Shown here piece by piece: positions 1-7,050 of a DNA stretch of 20,037 nt. The DNA is from Perkinsus olseni (Eukaryota > Perkinsozoa > Perkinsida > Perkinsidae). The first letter of the stretch is position 1. The number at the start of each line of letters is the position of its first letter. Below the pieces are notes generated by a model. It was not told the DNA's origin, did not search any database, and was given only the letters and a program-made list of their open reading frames with translations. The stretch lies in contig JABANP010000738.1 of assembly GCA_013115135.1 (NCBI GenBank), positions 1 to 20,037 of the forward strand. The letters run 5' to 3'. The position numbers were made by a program, and so were the translations under genes.

Positions 1-2
1 GG

Positions 3-383
3 GATACTCTAGACGATGAGACATGGTCAACACTGTGTCATGAAGTCGCTCATGCTCTCAACGTCAGATCACGGCAACCTACTGGCATCAGTCCTTATAA
101 ACTCGTTCACCTTCACACTCCACCCGACGCTCTATTTGGCGTTTCTACTGTCTCTCCCCAAGATGAACCAGCTCTGACAGCTACATGGAATGCAGCCCGC
201 TTGAAGCAGTTAACTAGATCTCGACAGAAGATTCCTACCACGAATAAAACATTACAACCTGATGATGAAGTGTTCGCCAAGATCCTCTCAAACACAGATA
301 AGTCCAAGCAAAGCCCGGCAGCCCGGAATTTGAAGGCCCCCATAAAGTTCTTCAACGAGTTGGACCAAACAGGTATAAATTAG
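3..383 (+). CDS. Integrase C-terminal region of an LTR-retrotransposon pol (5' partial)
   Basis: The frame is open from base 3 to the TAG at 381-383 (126 codons) and continues off the left edge. The segment EVAHALNVRSRQPTGISPYK resembles the end of a retroviral-type integrase core and the start of its C-terminal region, where an 'N.R....G.SPY.LV' pattern is usual. In such elements this protein inserts the cDNA copy into chromosomes. The catalytic D,D,E residues would lie upstream, outside the window. The rest is basic and hydrophilic, as integrase tails often are. There is no internal stop or frameshift, so this copy may be young. It may be the same family as the intact element at 15847-20037, but the corresponding part of that element lies beyond the window, so this cannot be tested here. 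Confidence 0.72.
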   Translation, partial: DTLDDETWSTLCHEVAHALNVRSRQPTGISPYKLVHLHTPPDALFGVSTVSPQDEPALTATWNAARLKQLTRSRQKIPTTNKTLQPDDEVFAKILSNTDKSKQSPAARNLKAPIKFFNELDQTGIN

Positions 384-851
384 ATAATGGGACAGTGTAC
401 TCAAGCAGGCATCTCAAACGAAGTTCGTTTCTCGATCTTACTTCGGATTCGTCCGATGACTCTGATTGATTCTTCACTCTATGTTCTCCACGTGTATACC
501 TTTGTTCTCGCTGTTGTTGAAAGAATGTATTATGAAATTTTATAATTTTATATTTTGCGCCGCGGCGCAAAATATACCAAAAAATTGGCGGCGCCACTGC
601 CCCTGCCGCGTCCGCCGCCGACATCGGACAACCAATTTTGGAGCATCCGCGAATTGAACCTGGGAGCACCGCTTACGAGTAGGCCCCCCGTTCGCGCCAA
701 CACTTTGCCTCACAAATATTATCGTTTCCGCCAGCACAATTTACATCTCAGTAAATGGCAGCAACGCTCAGCCTCATGGGAATCATTTTTCATTCCGCAT
801 TTCAAGAAAATGTGTGCGCATCGGGTCTAGTCATTTTCCCAGTTGCTGCAG
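384..851. other. Non-coding stretch after the integrase stop (possible LTR/3' region)
   Basis: No convincing gene. It directly follows the pol stop, so a 3' LTR would be expected here, but no second copy in the window allows its ends to be defined. It contains the palindrome at 549-576 and a GC-rich segment at 585-625. On the minus strand at about 640-705 there is a weak tRNA-like run: a B-box-like GGTTCAATTC, 13 nt from it to a possible tRNA 3' end, and an anticodon-loop-like CTCGTAA. The acceptor and D stems do not pair, so I do not call a tRNA. Confidence 0.4.
549..576. repeat. 28-nt perfect palindrome
   Basis: Fourteen bases on each side are exactly self-complementary with no loop: an A/T outer part, a TTTTGCGCCG inner arm and its complement CGGCGCAAAA. 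A half-site of the same motif (CGGCGCAAAAATA) recurs near 5870-5882 inside the foldback-like element, so the motif may belong to a family. It could act as a hairpin in RNA or a cruciform in DNA; the function is unknown. Confidence 0.85.
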
Positions 852-1117
852 GTACTGTATCGGTTGCAACTGTACTGAACGACACTGTACCTGCAGCAAC
901 TGTACGGATCGAAACTGTACGAAATGACACTGTACTGACTGCAACAAGATGAACTGACTCCGCACCATAAGACACAAAATGAGTTGCAACTGTACCAGTT
1001 GACACTGTACGAGTTGCAACTGTACCATATGTCACAAGATGAAAATCGGTTGTACGGATTATTCTTGTACCACTTTAGCTGCGCACCAGTTGAGACCTGT
1101 ACCAGTTGACACTGTAC
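852..1117 (+). repeat. 15-bp tandem array, ACTGTAC orientation (solo foldback arm?)
   Basis: GTAC cores stand at 852, 872, 887, 902, 917, 932, 992, 1007, 1022, 1052, 1067, 1099 and 1114. Most spacings are 15 bp or multiples of 15, and the missing positions hold degenerate units. The unit is ACTGTAC followed by 8 variable bases. The right end, CCAGTTGACACT then GTAC (1102-1117), matches the outer end of the arms of the element at 4651-6170. The array runs straight into an integrase fragment beginning near 1139 and may mark where a related element cut into that gene. No inverted partner arm is visible to its left. Confidence 0.85.
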
Positions 1118-1870
1118 GGTACGATACTCACCCCCCTAAGAGCAAAGGTGGTGATCCCAAGAAGCTTTACGTCTTCACTCTGACCTGCCACTCGTCGAAG
1201 TTCGTGAAGTGCGAGCCGGCCTTTAGTGAAGGAGGAGAAAGCGCCTCCGGAGCTTTACTTCGATTACTTGCTGATGAAGGATCTCCGAGGGTGCTGATGG
1301 TCGACCAGGGCCTCAACGTGCCTGAGGTCATGTCGGTTGCGGACGAGTGGGATGCGACGGTGGTAGCTGCCCCACCTCGCGGAGAAGAGTTGAGAGGATG
1401 GGGTGAGCGCGCCCATAGACACGTGCACGTTGTCATTCGTGGTTGTCTATGGGATCTGGCTGCTGACCACAAGCTTCCTACTGAAGACGAGTTCCTTCGC
1501 ATATTGAGCAGAGCTGTCACTATCGTCAATATGATTCCCTACGTAGAGGGGTCGAGGACTGTGCCCTTTCCTGATTTGCCGAGGACATAGGGGAAGGCCG
1601 GGTAATGGCATTGAAGGAGCTAGCTGACGTGTGGTGGTTACGACGGCGTGATGTTCGAGAGAAGTTGATGAGCCGTGTGAAGAGGCATGCTAGCAGAGAT
1701 CTCGTCGAGAGTGCGAAAGTTTACCGCTGGCGCTGGGGAAGTTTGGGAAGCTCAACACCGGTTGGTCACCGGCAGAAGATGAGTAACAGCGTCTGCAAGG
1801 TGCGACCACCCGATGGTAAAAAGTGACTGAGAGTGTTCTCAACCTTCGCCCCGCGGGAGTATGCCGGTAA
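1118..1870 (+). pseudogene. Integrase core and C-terminus, block 1 copy A (broken)
   Basis: Reads as integrase from KKLYVFTLTCHSS near 1160 to the TAG at 1588-1590, then in a second frame from about 1605. The second catalytic Asp is visible in LMVDQG and the likely catalytic Glu in RGWGERAHR, 33 residues apart (about 35 is usual). It is followed by an integrase-like stretch ending IVNMIPYVEGS. The N-terminal zinc domain and first Asp are missing: the 15-bp array lies where they should be. The tail (WWLRRRDVREKLMSRVKRHA, then a PPDGK motif) is shifted relative to copy B by small indels and ends early. The TAA at 1868-1870 matches the stop of copy B. This is a dead relic of a Ty3/gypsy- or BEL-type element. 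The integrase assignment is firm; the clade is not. Confidence 0.72.
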
Positions 1871-1965
1871 CGGCATTTATGACGATCTAACCGGCACAAA
1901 GTTGTTGTGATTTTATTCTGTCTCTAGTTCCCACAATCGTGTTCTCATATCTTCTAGCGTCAAGC

Positions 1966-1984
1966 TAGTGGACTCGGTCCACTA
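1966..1984. repeat. Conserved 8-bp hairpin (copy A; copy B at 8704-8722)
   Basis: TAGTGGAC, loop TCG, then GTCCACTA: a perfect 8-bp stem with a 3-nt loop, about 100 bp after the integrase stop. It is immediately followed by a second A/T-rich hairpin (TTAAT-TTTT-ATTAA). Both are unchanged in copy B. They could belong to a 3' processing or LTR structure; this is inference. Confidence 0.7.
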
Positions 1985-3559
1985 TTAATTTTTATTAAGT
2001 TGTTGACGTCATTAGAGTTGCTTTGGCTCTATTGCGGTATCTACTTTATCCTCAAGTTCATCACCTAGAACCTTTGTATACTTTGACGGCAAAGAGTCTT
2101 AAGTTGTCTTAATTCCGTCGTACCCTTGGAGCTGAGTACTTCATTTCTAGTCCATGTAAGCGGCAGAACTCTGTCACATACTCACTAAGTTGGGCGTTGG
2201 CTCGATCGCATCGAAGTCGGATTGGGTGATCGAAACGGTTGAAGATAACCGACAGACCATCAAATATTTCCGTGACCTTGAATAACCCTGCTAGAAGGTA
2301 GATGGCCGTGAAGATCGGCTGAGCACAGGTCAGGTTTTAGCCTTCACCTTACGGGAGCCTGGGTTGGTAGTTGTTGCCATTCAGGATCGACAAAATGGTG
2401 GAAATCGCGTCGACGGACGACCTGGGCGGCGAAAGTTTCGTTGAAGGGAGCCAACAGAAGTTCGACAGACGGGAGGCAACGTTGGCCGACTTGCCATAAC
2501 TGCTCTTGACGTGCATCTCGTTCACCAGCGCTTATCGAAATTCCTCTGCTATGAATGCTGGTAGAGCACTGGCCCTTGCTTCGCGCATATAGATATTGGC
2601 CTTCAGCTTGATGATGCTATCAGCGTTGGGGATCTCTTCGAATAGAGGTTGGTTACCCGAAGCCGGAGTGCGACGAAATGGCAAAGCCGGTCTTCTGAAG
2701 AGTAACTGCGGAGTGCATGGCCGTGCCACCTAGAGAATGAACTCGGTGACCTGAGAGCTGGAGTCAACGTCGATCTGACCGTCATCGGGACAGAGACTGA
2801 ATCTCTGCAGTACAGCGGTAATATGTTGCTGGACCTCATCGTTGCCGAAGACAGTGCGACAGGTGCCTCTGGTTGGACGTTCCTCGTAACGAACGCCTCG
2901 TTGACGGAGGTCTTCAAGGAGTGTGGAGTCAGTGTAGCAAGCATCTGCACCATCGTCGATCTGGGAGCGACAGATTATACCTTGACGGTCACGAATATTG
3001 GAGTGGTAGTGGCCATATCGTTGTCGTTAGATTGAACAGCTCGCGGATGACTGAGGGCGCGTTCGGTAGAGGACGGTATAACGGACTCCTTAGCAACACG
3101 TGGTGGCATAGGTATAATGGATAACTTGATATTGAGAATAATAATCTCAATGGTTGAGCAATGGACCGCAGCGCGAAGCACGCCTGGGTAAAGCGTTCCT
3201 AACCGGATTGTTTCAAGGCGTAACAGTCTTACGCTACGAAAACGCTCATTCTACTGCCGTGCTAACTCACAATACCTCGATCCAAGGCGGGCGAAATACC
3301 ATTCCTCGCGTTTCTACTCCTACCATAATCCATTCCTTCAACTATTCGATTTTTGCTATGTCTCGTTCACTATGAGCCAATCTTCTCATGTCATGTTTTA
3401 CACTACACCTGTACTGTAACGATCGATACAGTCATGACGCAATCGATACACATGAGAAACTGTTTGAGTTATTCGAGCAGAGCAAGATTGTTTCTGCGTT
3501 TACGAGAAATTGGCCTTCTTGATGAAGCTGTCGACACGGTGAGATAAACCCTCGATACT

Positions 3560-3592
3560 GCGACTGCAACGTGCGGCTGCACGTGCAGTCGC
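3560..3592. repeat. Long GC-rich hairpin (copy A; copy B at 10125-10157)
   Basis: GCGACTGC, a bulged A, ACGTGC, loop GGCT, GCACGT, GCAGTCGC: a 14-bp stem with one bulge. In copy B, one base of the inner stem is changed (ATGTGC), giving a G-T pair, so the fold survives. A third GCGACTGC follows at about 3606. Function unknown. Confidence 0.75.
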
Positions 3593-4046
3593 AACGTGCG
3601 TTCATGCGACTGCTGATCAGCACCTTCCCGTCCAATGCTCTGAGTTTCAAGTGTGCCAAACATTATTGGACAAGTCGTGGCTGGATTTATCATGGTCGGT
3701 CAGTTTTTTATTTCCCTCTGTCATTTATCGGCGATGCCATCGTTGGCAGGGGAGACGATGTCGAGGCCTTGGTGAATGAGTCGGGTCAGTCATAGTATGA
3801 TTGTTCCGCTGTTGTTGCTGTGATGACCTTAGCGAGAGGGAATCGATACTGCAAACAGGCACATCGGCGCACCTAACAGTAGAGCTTTCAGTGTTGATTT
3901 GCATATTCAGGATATTGTGATTCCTTGGAACGGGCGAAAAGATCAAACCCTGGACGTCCATTTCTGCGGGCTAAGCGCGGGGTGATTTCGTGGTCCCTGC
4001 GTGATTGGCCATGATGAACGAAAGGTACGATACAATTAGAGCTGTA

Positions 4047-4457
4047 TTATGGAACAAGGATTTGTACGGCTTCATTTGGAGCTTGGTACGGAACATCACC
4101 AAACCACTGACCATGTGATGCTGGTAAACTCCCCACCAAGACTTGCACTCCATACTGCGACTGCTGAACATCATCATAGCTACTTGTCCTGCCATCCGTG
4201 ACTCCATGAGTAACTCCAACATTAGCATTAACGTACCGGAGATCAAGCGTCACTCGAAAGTTGGCACCCACAGCTTCTTGATCTCCTTCATCTAATATAG
4301 TAGGTAACTTCTTCCAGGAGGCGTCACCTTTCTTAGCCACCAAAACAATCTCATTGATGGTCCATGCCTCCTGAATAGGCAATCTCACCACCTTACCCTC
4401 AACCTCCATGCTCTTCAATAATCGATGGATAGCCTTAACAATCTCGATGGGGGTCAT
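4047..4457 (-). pseudogene. Reverse transcriptase N-terminal part of the minus-strand element (truncated)
   Basis: 137-codon frame from ATG at 4457 to a stop at 4047. AWTINEIVLVAKKGD and FRVTLDLRYVNANV match the first conserved blocks of gypsy/BEL-type reverse transcriptases ('NPIV.V.KK', 'R...D.R.LN'). The frame then loses RT character, and the catalytic YxDD region is absent. Near 4100 it runs into the end of block 1, so the rest of pol has been lost by rearrangement. Upstream on the same strand, in another frame, lies the protease C-terminal half (4490-4646), so the order protease-RT is preserved. A frameshift of one base near 4495-4510 separates them. Confidence 0.68.
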
Positions 4458-4489
4458 ACAAATTATAGATGTATTAGCAGCAGCATTGC

Positions 4490-4646
4490 TAGTGAAGACG
4501 CAACATACAGATCCCAGGGCCTCCCAACAATATCTCCGGATTCAAATCGGGAAATATAGTAAGATCCACACCAACAGTGGACAATACTCCTCTACGCTTA
4601 GTCGTAATTGACAGAGTAACACCTTCACAGGAGTGAGTGACAATTG
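4490..4646 (-). pseudogene. C-terminal half of a retropepsin-like protease, cut off by the 4651-6170 insertion
   Basis: Reading down the minus strand from 4646: PIVTHSCEGVTLSITTK, a short basic link, then VGVDLTIFPDLNPEILLGG. The pattern of a Val-Asp-Leu strand followed by an ILLG motif is the second half of retrovirus-like aspartic proteases. The first half, with the catalytic Asp, lies at 6175-6330 on the same strand. Between them is the array-flanked insertion. Joining the halves across one GTAC keeps the frame. The frame ends at a TAG about 12 residues after ILLGG, where RT begins in another frame. Confidence 0.66.
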
Positions 4647-4650
4647 GTAC

Positions 4651-4898
4651 AGTGAAAACTGGTGCACTCCTTGGCTCGTACAGGCTTTATTCGGTACGCC
4701 TTTCATTCATACAGGAGTATCTCGTGCACTTTCAAGCCGTACAGTGATAAGTCGTGCAGTGACAGTTCGTACAGTTGCCAGTAATACAGTGCCGTTCAGT
4801 ACAGATAGAGTGACAAGTCGTACACTATCCAGCCGTACACTCACCATTCATACAGTATTCAGCGGTACAAGCTTTATTCGTACAGTGTTATTCGGTAC
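4651..4898 (-). repeat. Left arm: 15-bp tandem units, GTACAGT orientation
   Basis: Starting from the flanking GTAC at 4647, cores GTAC/GTGC/ATAC fall at 4662, 4678, 4694, 4709, 4724, 4739, 4754, 4769, 4784, 4799, 4820, 4835, 4850, 4865, 4880 and 4895. Most steps are 15, with two of 16 and one of 21. The conserved part is CGTACAGT; the other bases vary. Reading frames here are open simply because 15 is a multiple of 3 and the core has no stop. Confidence 0.9.
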
Positions 4899-5239
4899 AG
4901 CTGCCTTCTTACGCAAATCGCGGCAAATTTGTGGTGTCCTTTAAATAGCTAAAATTCCTTCAGGGAGATTAGTACTTACGCCACATACGTGAAAATCCAC
5001 TGTCTTAACCAACTTGCCTGAAAACCCATTTCCAATGCAGAAGGCAAAAGGGTTCAATGCCCACGGTTAGATATTAATGCCCGGGATATCCTCGGCGGGG
5101 ATGCCTCCAGCTCGTGACATTTATCGATGAGAAGGGCTCACACTCAAGGCCACAGGCCTAGAGGACCCGGAGTATGGTGCACTGCACACCTGGTAACTGA
5201 AAAAAATTAGTCGGTTTGATGGACTCTGGTGTTACGCCG

Positions 5240-5305
5240 ACGCGAAATTCGCGTAGTGGTAGAAGCGCCTGTTATCAAGCAGATCACCCGGGATCGATCC
5301 TAACA
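5240..5305 (+). other. tRNA-like segment (SINE head or tRNA relic)
   Basis: GCGTAGTGGTAGAAGCGCCTG (5251-5271) resembles a tRNA D-arm and A box, with a short CGC/GCG stem. GGGATCGATCC (5290-5300) matches the B box GGTTCGANNCC with one change, at tRNA-like spacing. The part GCCTGT...ACCCGGGATCGATCC is reminiscent of Asp/Gly tRNAs. Acceptor pairing and a clean anticodon stem are lacking, so it is a relic or the head of a SINE-like unit rather than a working tRNA. It lies in the middle of the foldback-like element. Confidence 0.45.
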
Positions 5306-5382
5306 GTAAGCTAGCAGGGAAGGAAAGGCCAGAGTCGTGGGGGAGCGCGGGGGCAATTCTTTTAAACATTATTTTTGCTGGA

Positions 5383-5806
5383 GTTAATTCATTAACAGAC
5401 GTAAAATGCGTCTAAGTGTAGCCCCGAATCGTCGTGGAAGTGCGAAGCACTAATCTGGCACACTTGCTCTGTCTTCCTTCGTCTGACGCTGTGAGGAAGT
5501 GCGAGTAGTCCAACGTAGCTAATGAGAAGCTGGTTAGCATCAAAATGCAGTGTCTTCGCAGCTCAGTATCTCACGTCTAGAGCCATCTTGGTTAACGGTT
5601 ATCAGTTAACGGTATACGTCTCTTTGACTCTGTCTCCCCAATTTTTTTTTGTTTTTCCTCCTGCGGGGAAGGCTGGTAGTGCATGGTCCGAAGGGACCTG
5701 GTAGCCGAGCTACCTAAGCCACCAGCTTGCTGCCTTCAGAGTTACACTCTGATAGGCGCAGTCTCACCCAACTTCCTCGCGGGAAGACGCCGGCCGTAAA
5801 AGGCCC
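5383..5806. other. Cluster of short perfect hairpins inside the foldback-like element
   Basis: Stems seen in order: GTTAAT/ATTAAC (5383-5396), AGACG/CGTCT (5397-5413), AGTGC-GAA-GCACT (5439-5451), CTTCC/GGAAG (5473-5499), TTCCTC/GGGGAA (5655-5670), GGTCC-GAAG-GGACC (5685-5698), GGTAGC-CGA-GCTACC (5700-5714), CAGAGT-TAC-ACTCTG (5737-5751), CTTCC/GGAAG (5772-5786) and GGCC/GGCC (5792-5805). GCTGGT (5672-5677) pairs with ACCAGC (5721-5726) and encloses two of them, so 5672-5726 can fold as a branched structure. No coding frame crosses it. It could be a structured RNA or the debris of tiny palindromic insertions. Confidence 0.6.
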
Positions 5807-5943
5807 TATCTGCGCTCATACCTGCGTCTGTTGAGCTACCAAGCCTAGACGGAACAAATCAGGAATTTTACGCGGCGCAAAAATAATGATTAAAGAATTG
5901 CCCAGCTCTGCGAAAAGTACGAAAAATTCGATGTACGGAATAA

Positions 5944-6170
5944 CTGTACGAGTCGGAACTGCACGACTTGTCACTGTACGTACTGGAAGTGTATCACTGG
6001 ATACTGTACGGATCGTCAGTGTACGGGTTGTCAGTTTACGGGTTATCAGTGTATGGGCTGAAGCTGTACTGCTGGATACTGTACGAGTCATCAGTGTATG
6101 GCCCAAGACTGTACGTGTGGTAACTGTACGGATCGGGCTTGTACGATTGTAATTTCTACGAGTTGTCACT
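5944..6170 (+). repeat. Right arm: 15-bp tandem units, ACTGTAC orientation
   Basis: Sixteen CTGTACG-like cores start at exactly 15-bp steps from 5944 to 6169 (5944, 5959, 5974 and so on), with no indel. The 8 bases between cores are strongly diverged. This arm is inverted relative to 4651-4898. The last core overlaps the flanking GTAC at 6171-6174. Confidence 0.93.
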
Positions 6171-6174
6171 GTAC

Positions 6175-7050
6175 TGTACAAACCACACTAAGCTTGATCG
6201 CCAACGGTTCGTTGATAGCCTGTAGTTCAGTCACCAACCTCGCTGCCAGATTCTTCGAAATAAAATTAGTACCTCCACCACGATCTACCAGCAACTGTAA
6301 CGGTTTCTCCTTAACCGTAACCTCTAACATTGCATGAGGAACAACTTGCAAATGAATCTTCCCAATCCCATTATCATTGCCCAAGGAAACGTCAGCCTTT
6401 GTGAGACCAACTTTCATAACCGGGGCCGCAATTACCTCCTCATCTCCCGTCTCTGCAGTCACAGTGCTCTCCTTATCAGTCGCGATAGCCGACGCATTTG
6501 TGGAGACTGGGCCACCCTGACCGGAACTCCTGCTTCCACCTATAAATATCCTCGCCTTGTAGTAGAATTTCTTGACCGGTGATGGTGCCCCACACACTGA
6601 AGAATAATGACCAGACTGCTTGCATCTACCACATATAAAAGTATCAGGCAAAGGGCACGTATCCATAAAGTGATCGAAACCACCGCATCTTTGACAACGC
6701 TCTCGGAGTTTGAAAACCTCATTGGTACATTCGAAAGCTATATGACCACGCTGACCACATCGCCAGCATGCCCCTCTATCCATACTACCCATCACCATAT
6801 AAACCTCAGTGGCAGATATCTCTTCGTCAGCAGGATTGGCAACCGAGACTTGGACTTTGGCACTTTGTGTCGTCCTTGATGGTGTCAGAGCCTTCTCATT
6901 TTTCCGAGCCCATCTTCTAAGCCCCAGCCTGATAGCAGGGAAAATGCCAATGGAAGAGAATCCAAGACCATCTAACCAGTCCGTAATCTTCTCAGGCATA
7001 CTAGCATAAAGTTTGGAGACCAATTCTGCATCACTCCCTAGTCTGGCCAA
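6175..7050 (-). pseudogene. Gag (C-terminal part) with three zinc knuckles, fused to the start of a protease; copy A
   Basis: One open frame from ATG at 7050. After a helical segment (SKLYASMPEKITDWLDGL) come three perfect CX2CX4HX4C knuckles: CWRCGQRGHIAFEC, CQRCGGFDHFMDTC and CGRCKQSGHYSSVC. A Ser/Gly/Thr-rich linker follows, then a retropepsin start, LLVDRGGGTNFISKNLAARL. Zinc knuckles bind the element's RNA during packaging. The usual protease triad is Asp-Ser/Thr-Gly; here it is Asp-Arg-Gly (D codon at 6283-6285). The protease is interrupted at 6174 by the inserted element, whose first bases bring a TGA at 6166-6168. Upstream, the N-terminal half of gag is missing compared with copy B because of a 673-bp deletion. 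The protein could not work as it stands. Confidence 0.85.

Larger units (their letters stand above)
1871..4046. other. Non-coding body of block 1, copy A
   Basis: This lies downstream of the integrase stop and would include the 3' LTR of that element, but LTR ends cannot be fixed because no terminal repeat pair is present. Only short, mutually inconsistent reading frames occur. The frame at 2823-3035 is shared with copy B for part of its length, but with radical changes and no known motif. Small hairpins are common: 1966-1984, an A/T hairpin just after it, CTTTG-ACGG-CAAAG near 2080, ATTGAG...CTCAAT near 3130, and 3560-3592. I see no host gene. Confidence 0.6.
1332..4100 (+). repeat. Block 1, copy A of a long direct duplication
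   Basis: From TGTCGGTTGCG at 1332 to GGTACGGAACATCA near 4100, the sequence is repeated with high identity at 8079-10667 in the same orientation. The copies differ by scattered substitutions and by several indels: a 17-bp deletion in B at the TTCCT repeat of 1475-1496, and a deletion of about 158 bp in B for 2472-2630. They also differ by a replaced stretch around 3255-3330. Identity was judged by eye. Confidence 0.9.
4651..6170. mobile_element. Foldback-type element with 15-bp-repeat inverted arms, inserted in a protease gene
   Basis: The ends are inverted repeats: left AGTGAAAACTGGT, right (reverse complement) AGTGACAACTCGT. GTAC flanks both sides (4647-4650 and 6171-6174) and can be read as a 4-bp target duplication. 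Inside the ends are long arms of tandem 15-bp units in opposite orientation. The middle (about 4905-5930) has no transposase-like frame; it holds a tRNA-like segment and a hairpin cluster. The host gene is a retrotransposon protease. Deleting the element plus one GTAC joins codons ACA GTA CCA ATT in frame. Long inverted ends made of short tandem repeats recall Drosophila Foldback elements. That is an analogy of architecture, not of sequence. It is probably non-autonomous. Confidence 0.75.

Noticed and set aside
640..705. Minus-strand tRNA-Thr-like gene, or a plus-strand primer binding site starting TGGAGCATCC
   Set aside because: B box and loop spacing look right but acceptor, D and T stems do not pair, and no LTR boundary can be placed to support a primer site.
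852..1117. Regular repeats with variable spacers as a CRISPR-like array
   Set aside because: The repeat is 7 bp with 8-bp spacers, the genome is eukaryotic retroelement DNA, and there are no cas genes.
1605..1826. A separate small gene after the integrase stop
   Set aside because: It is the continuation of the integrase tail after an indel, as shown by copy B.
2823..3035. A plus-strand frame in block 1A partly shared with copy B
   Set aside because: Shared only because the DNA is duplicated; changes are radical and frames diverge after about 40 codons.
4633..4944. A 103-codon plus-strand frame through the left arm
   Set aside because: Same explanation as for the right arm; it starts in the interrupted protease flank on the wrong strand.
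5816..6181. A 121-codon minus-strand frame (and an 88-codon plus frame at 5886-6152) reading as TV-rich pentapeptides
   Set aside because: The open frames follow from a 15-bp period and a stop-free core, they occur on both strands, and spacers are unconstrained; nothing supports a protein.
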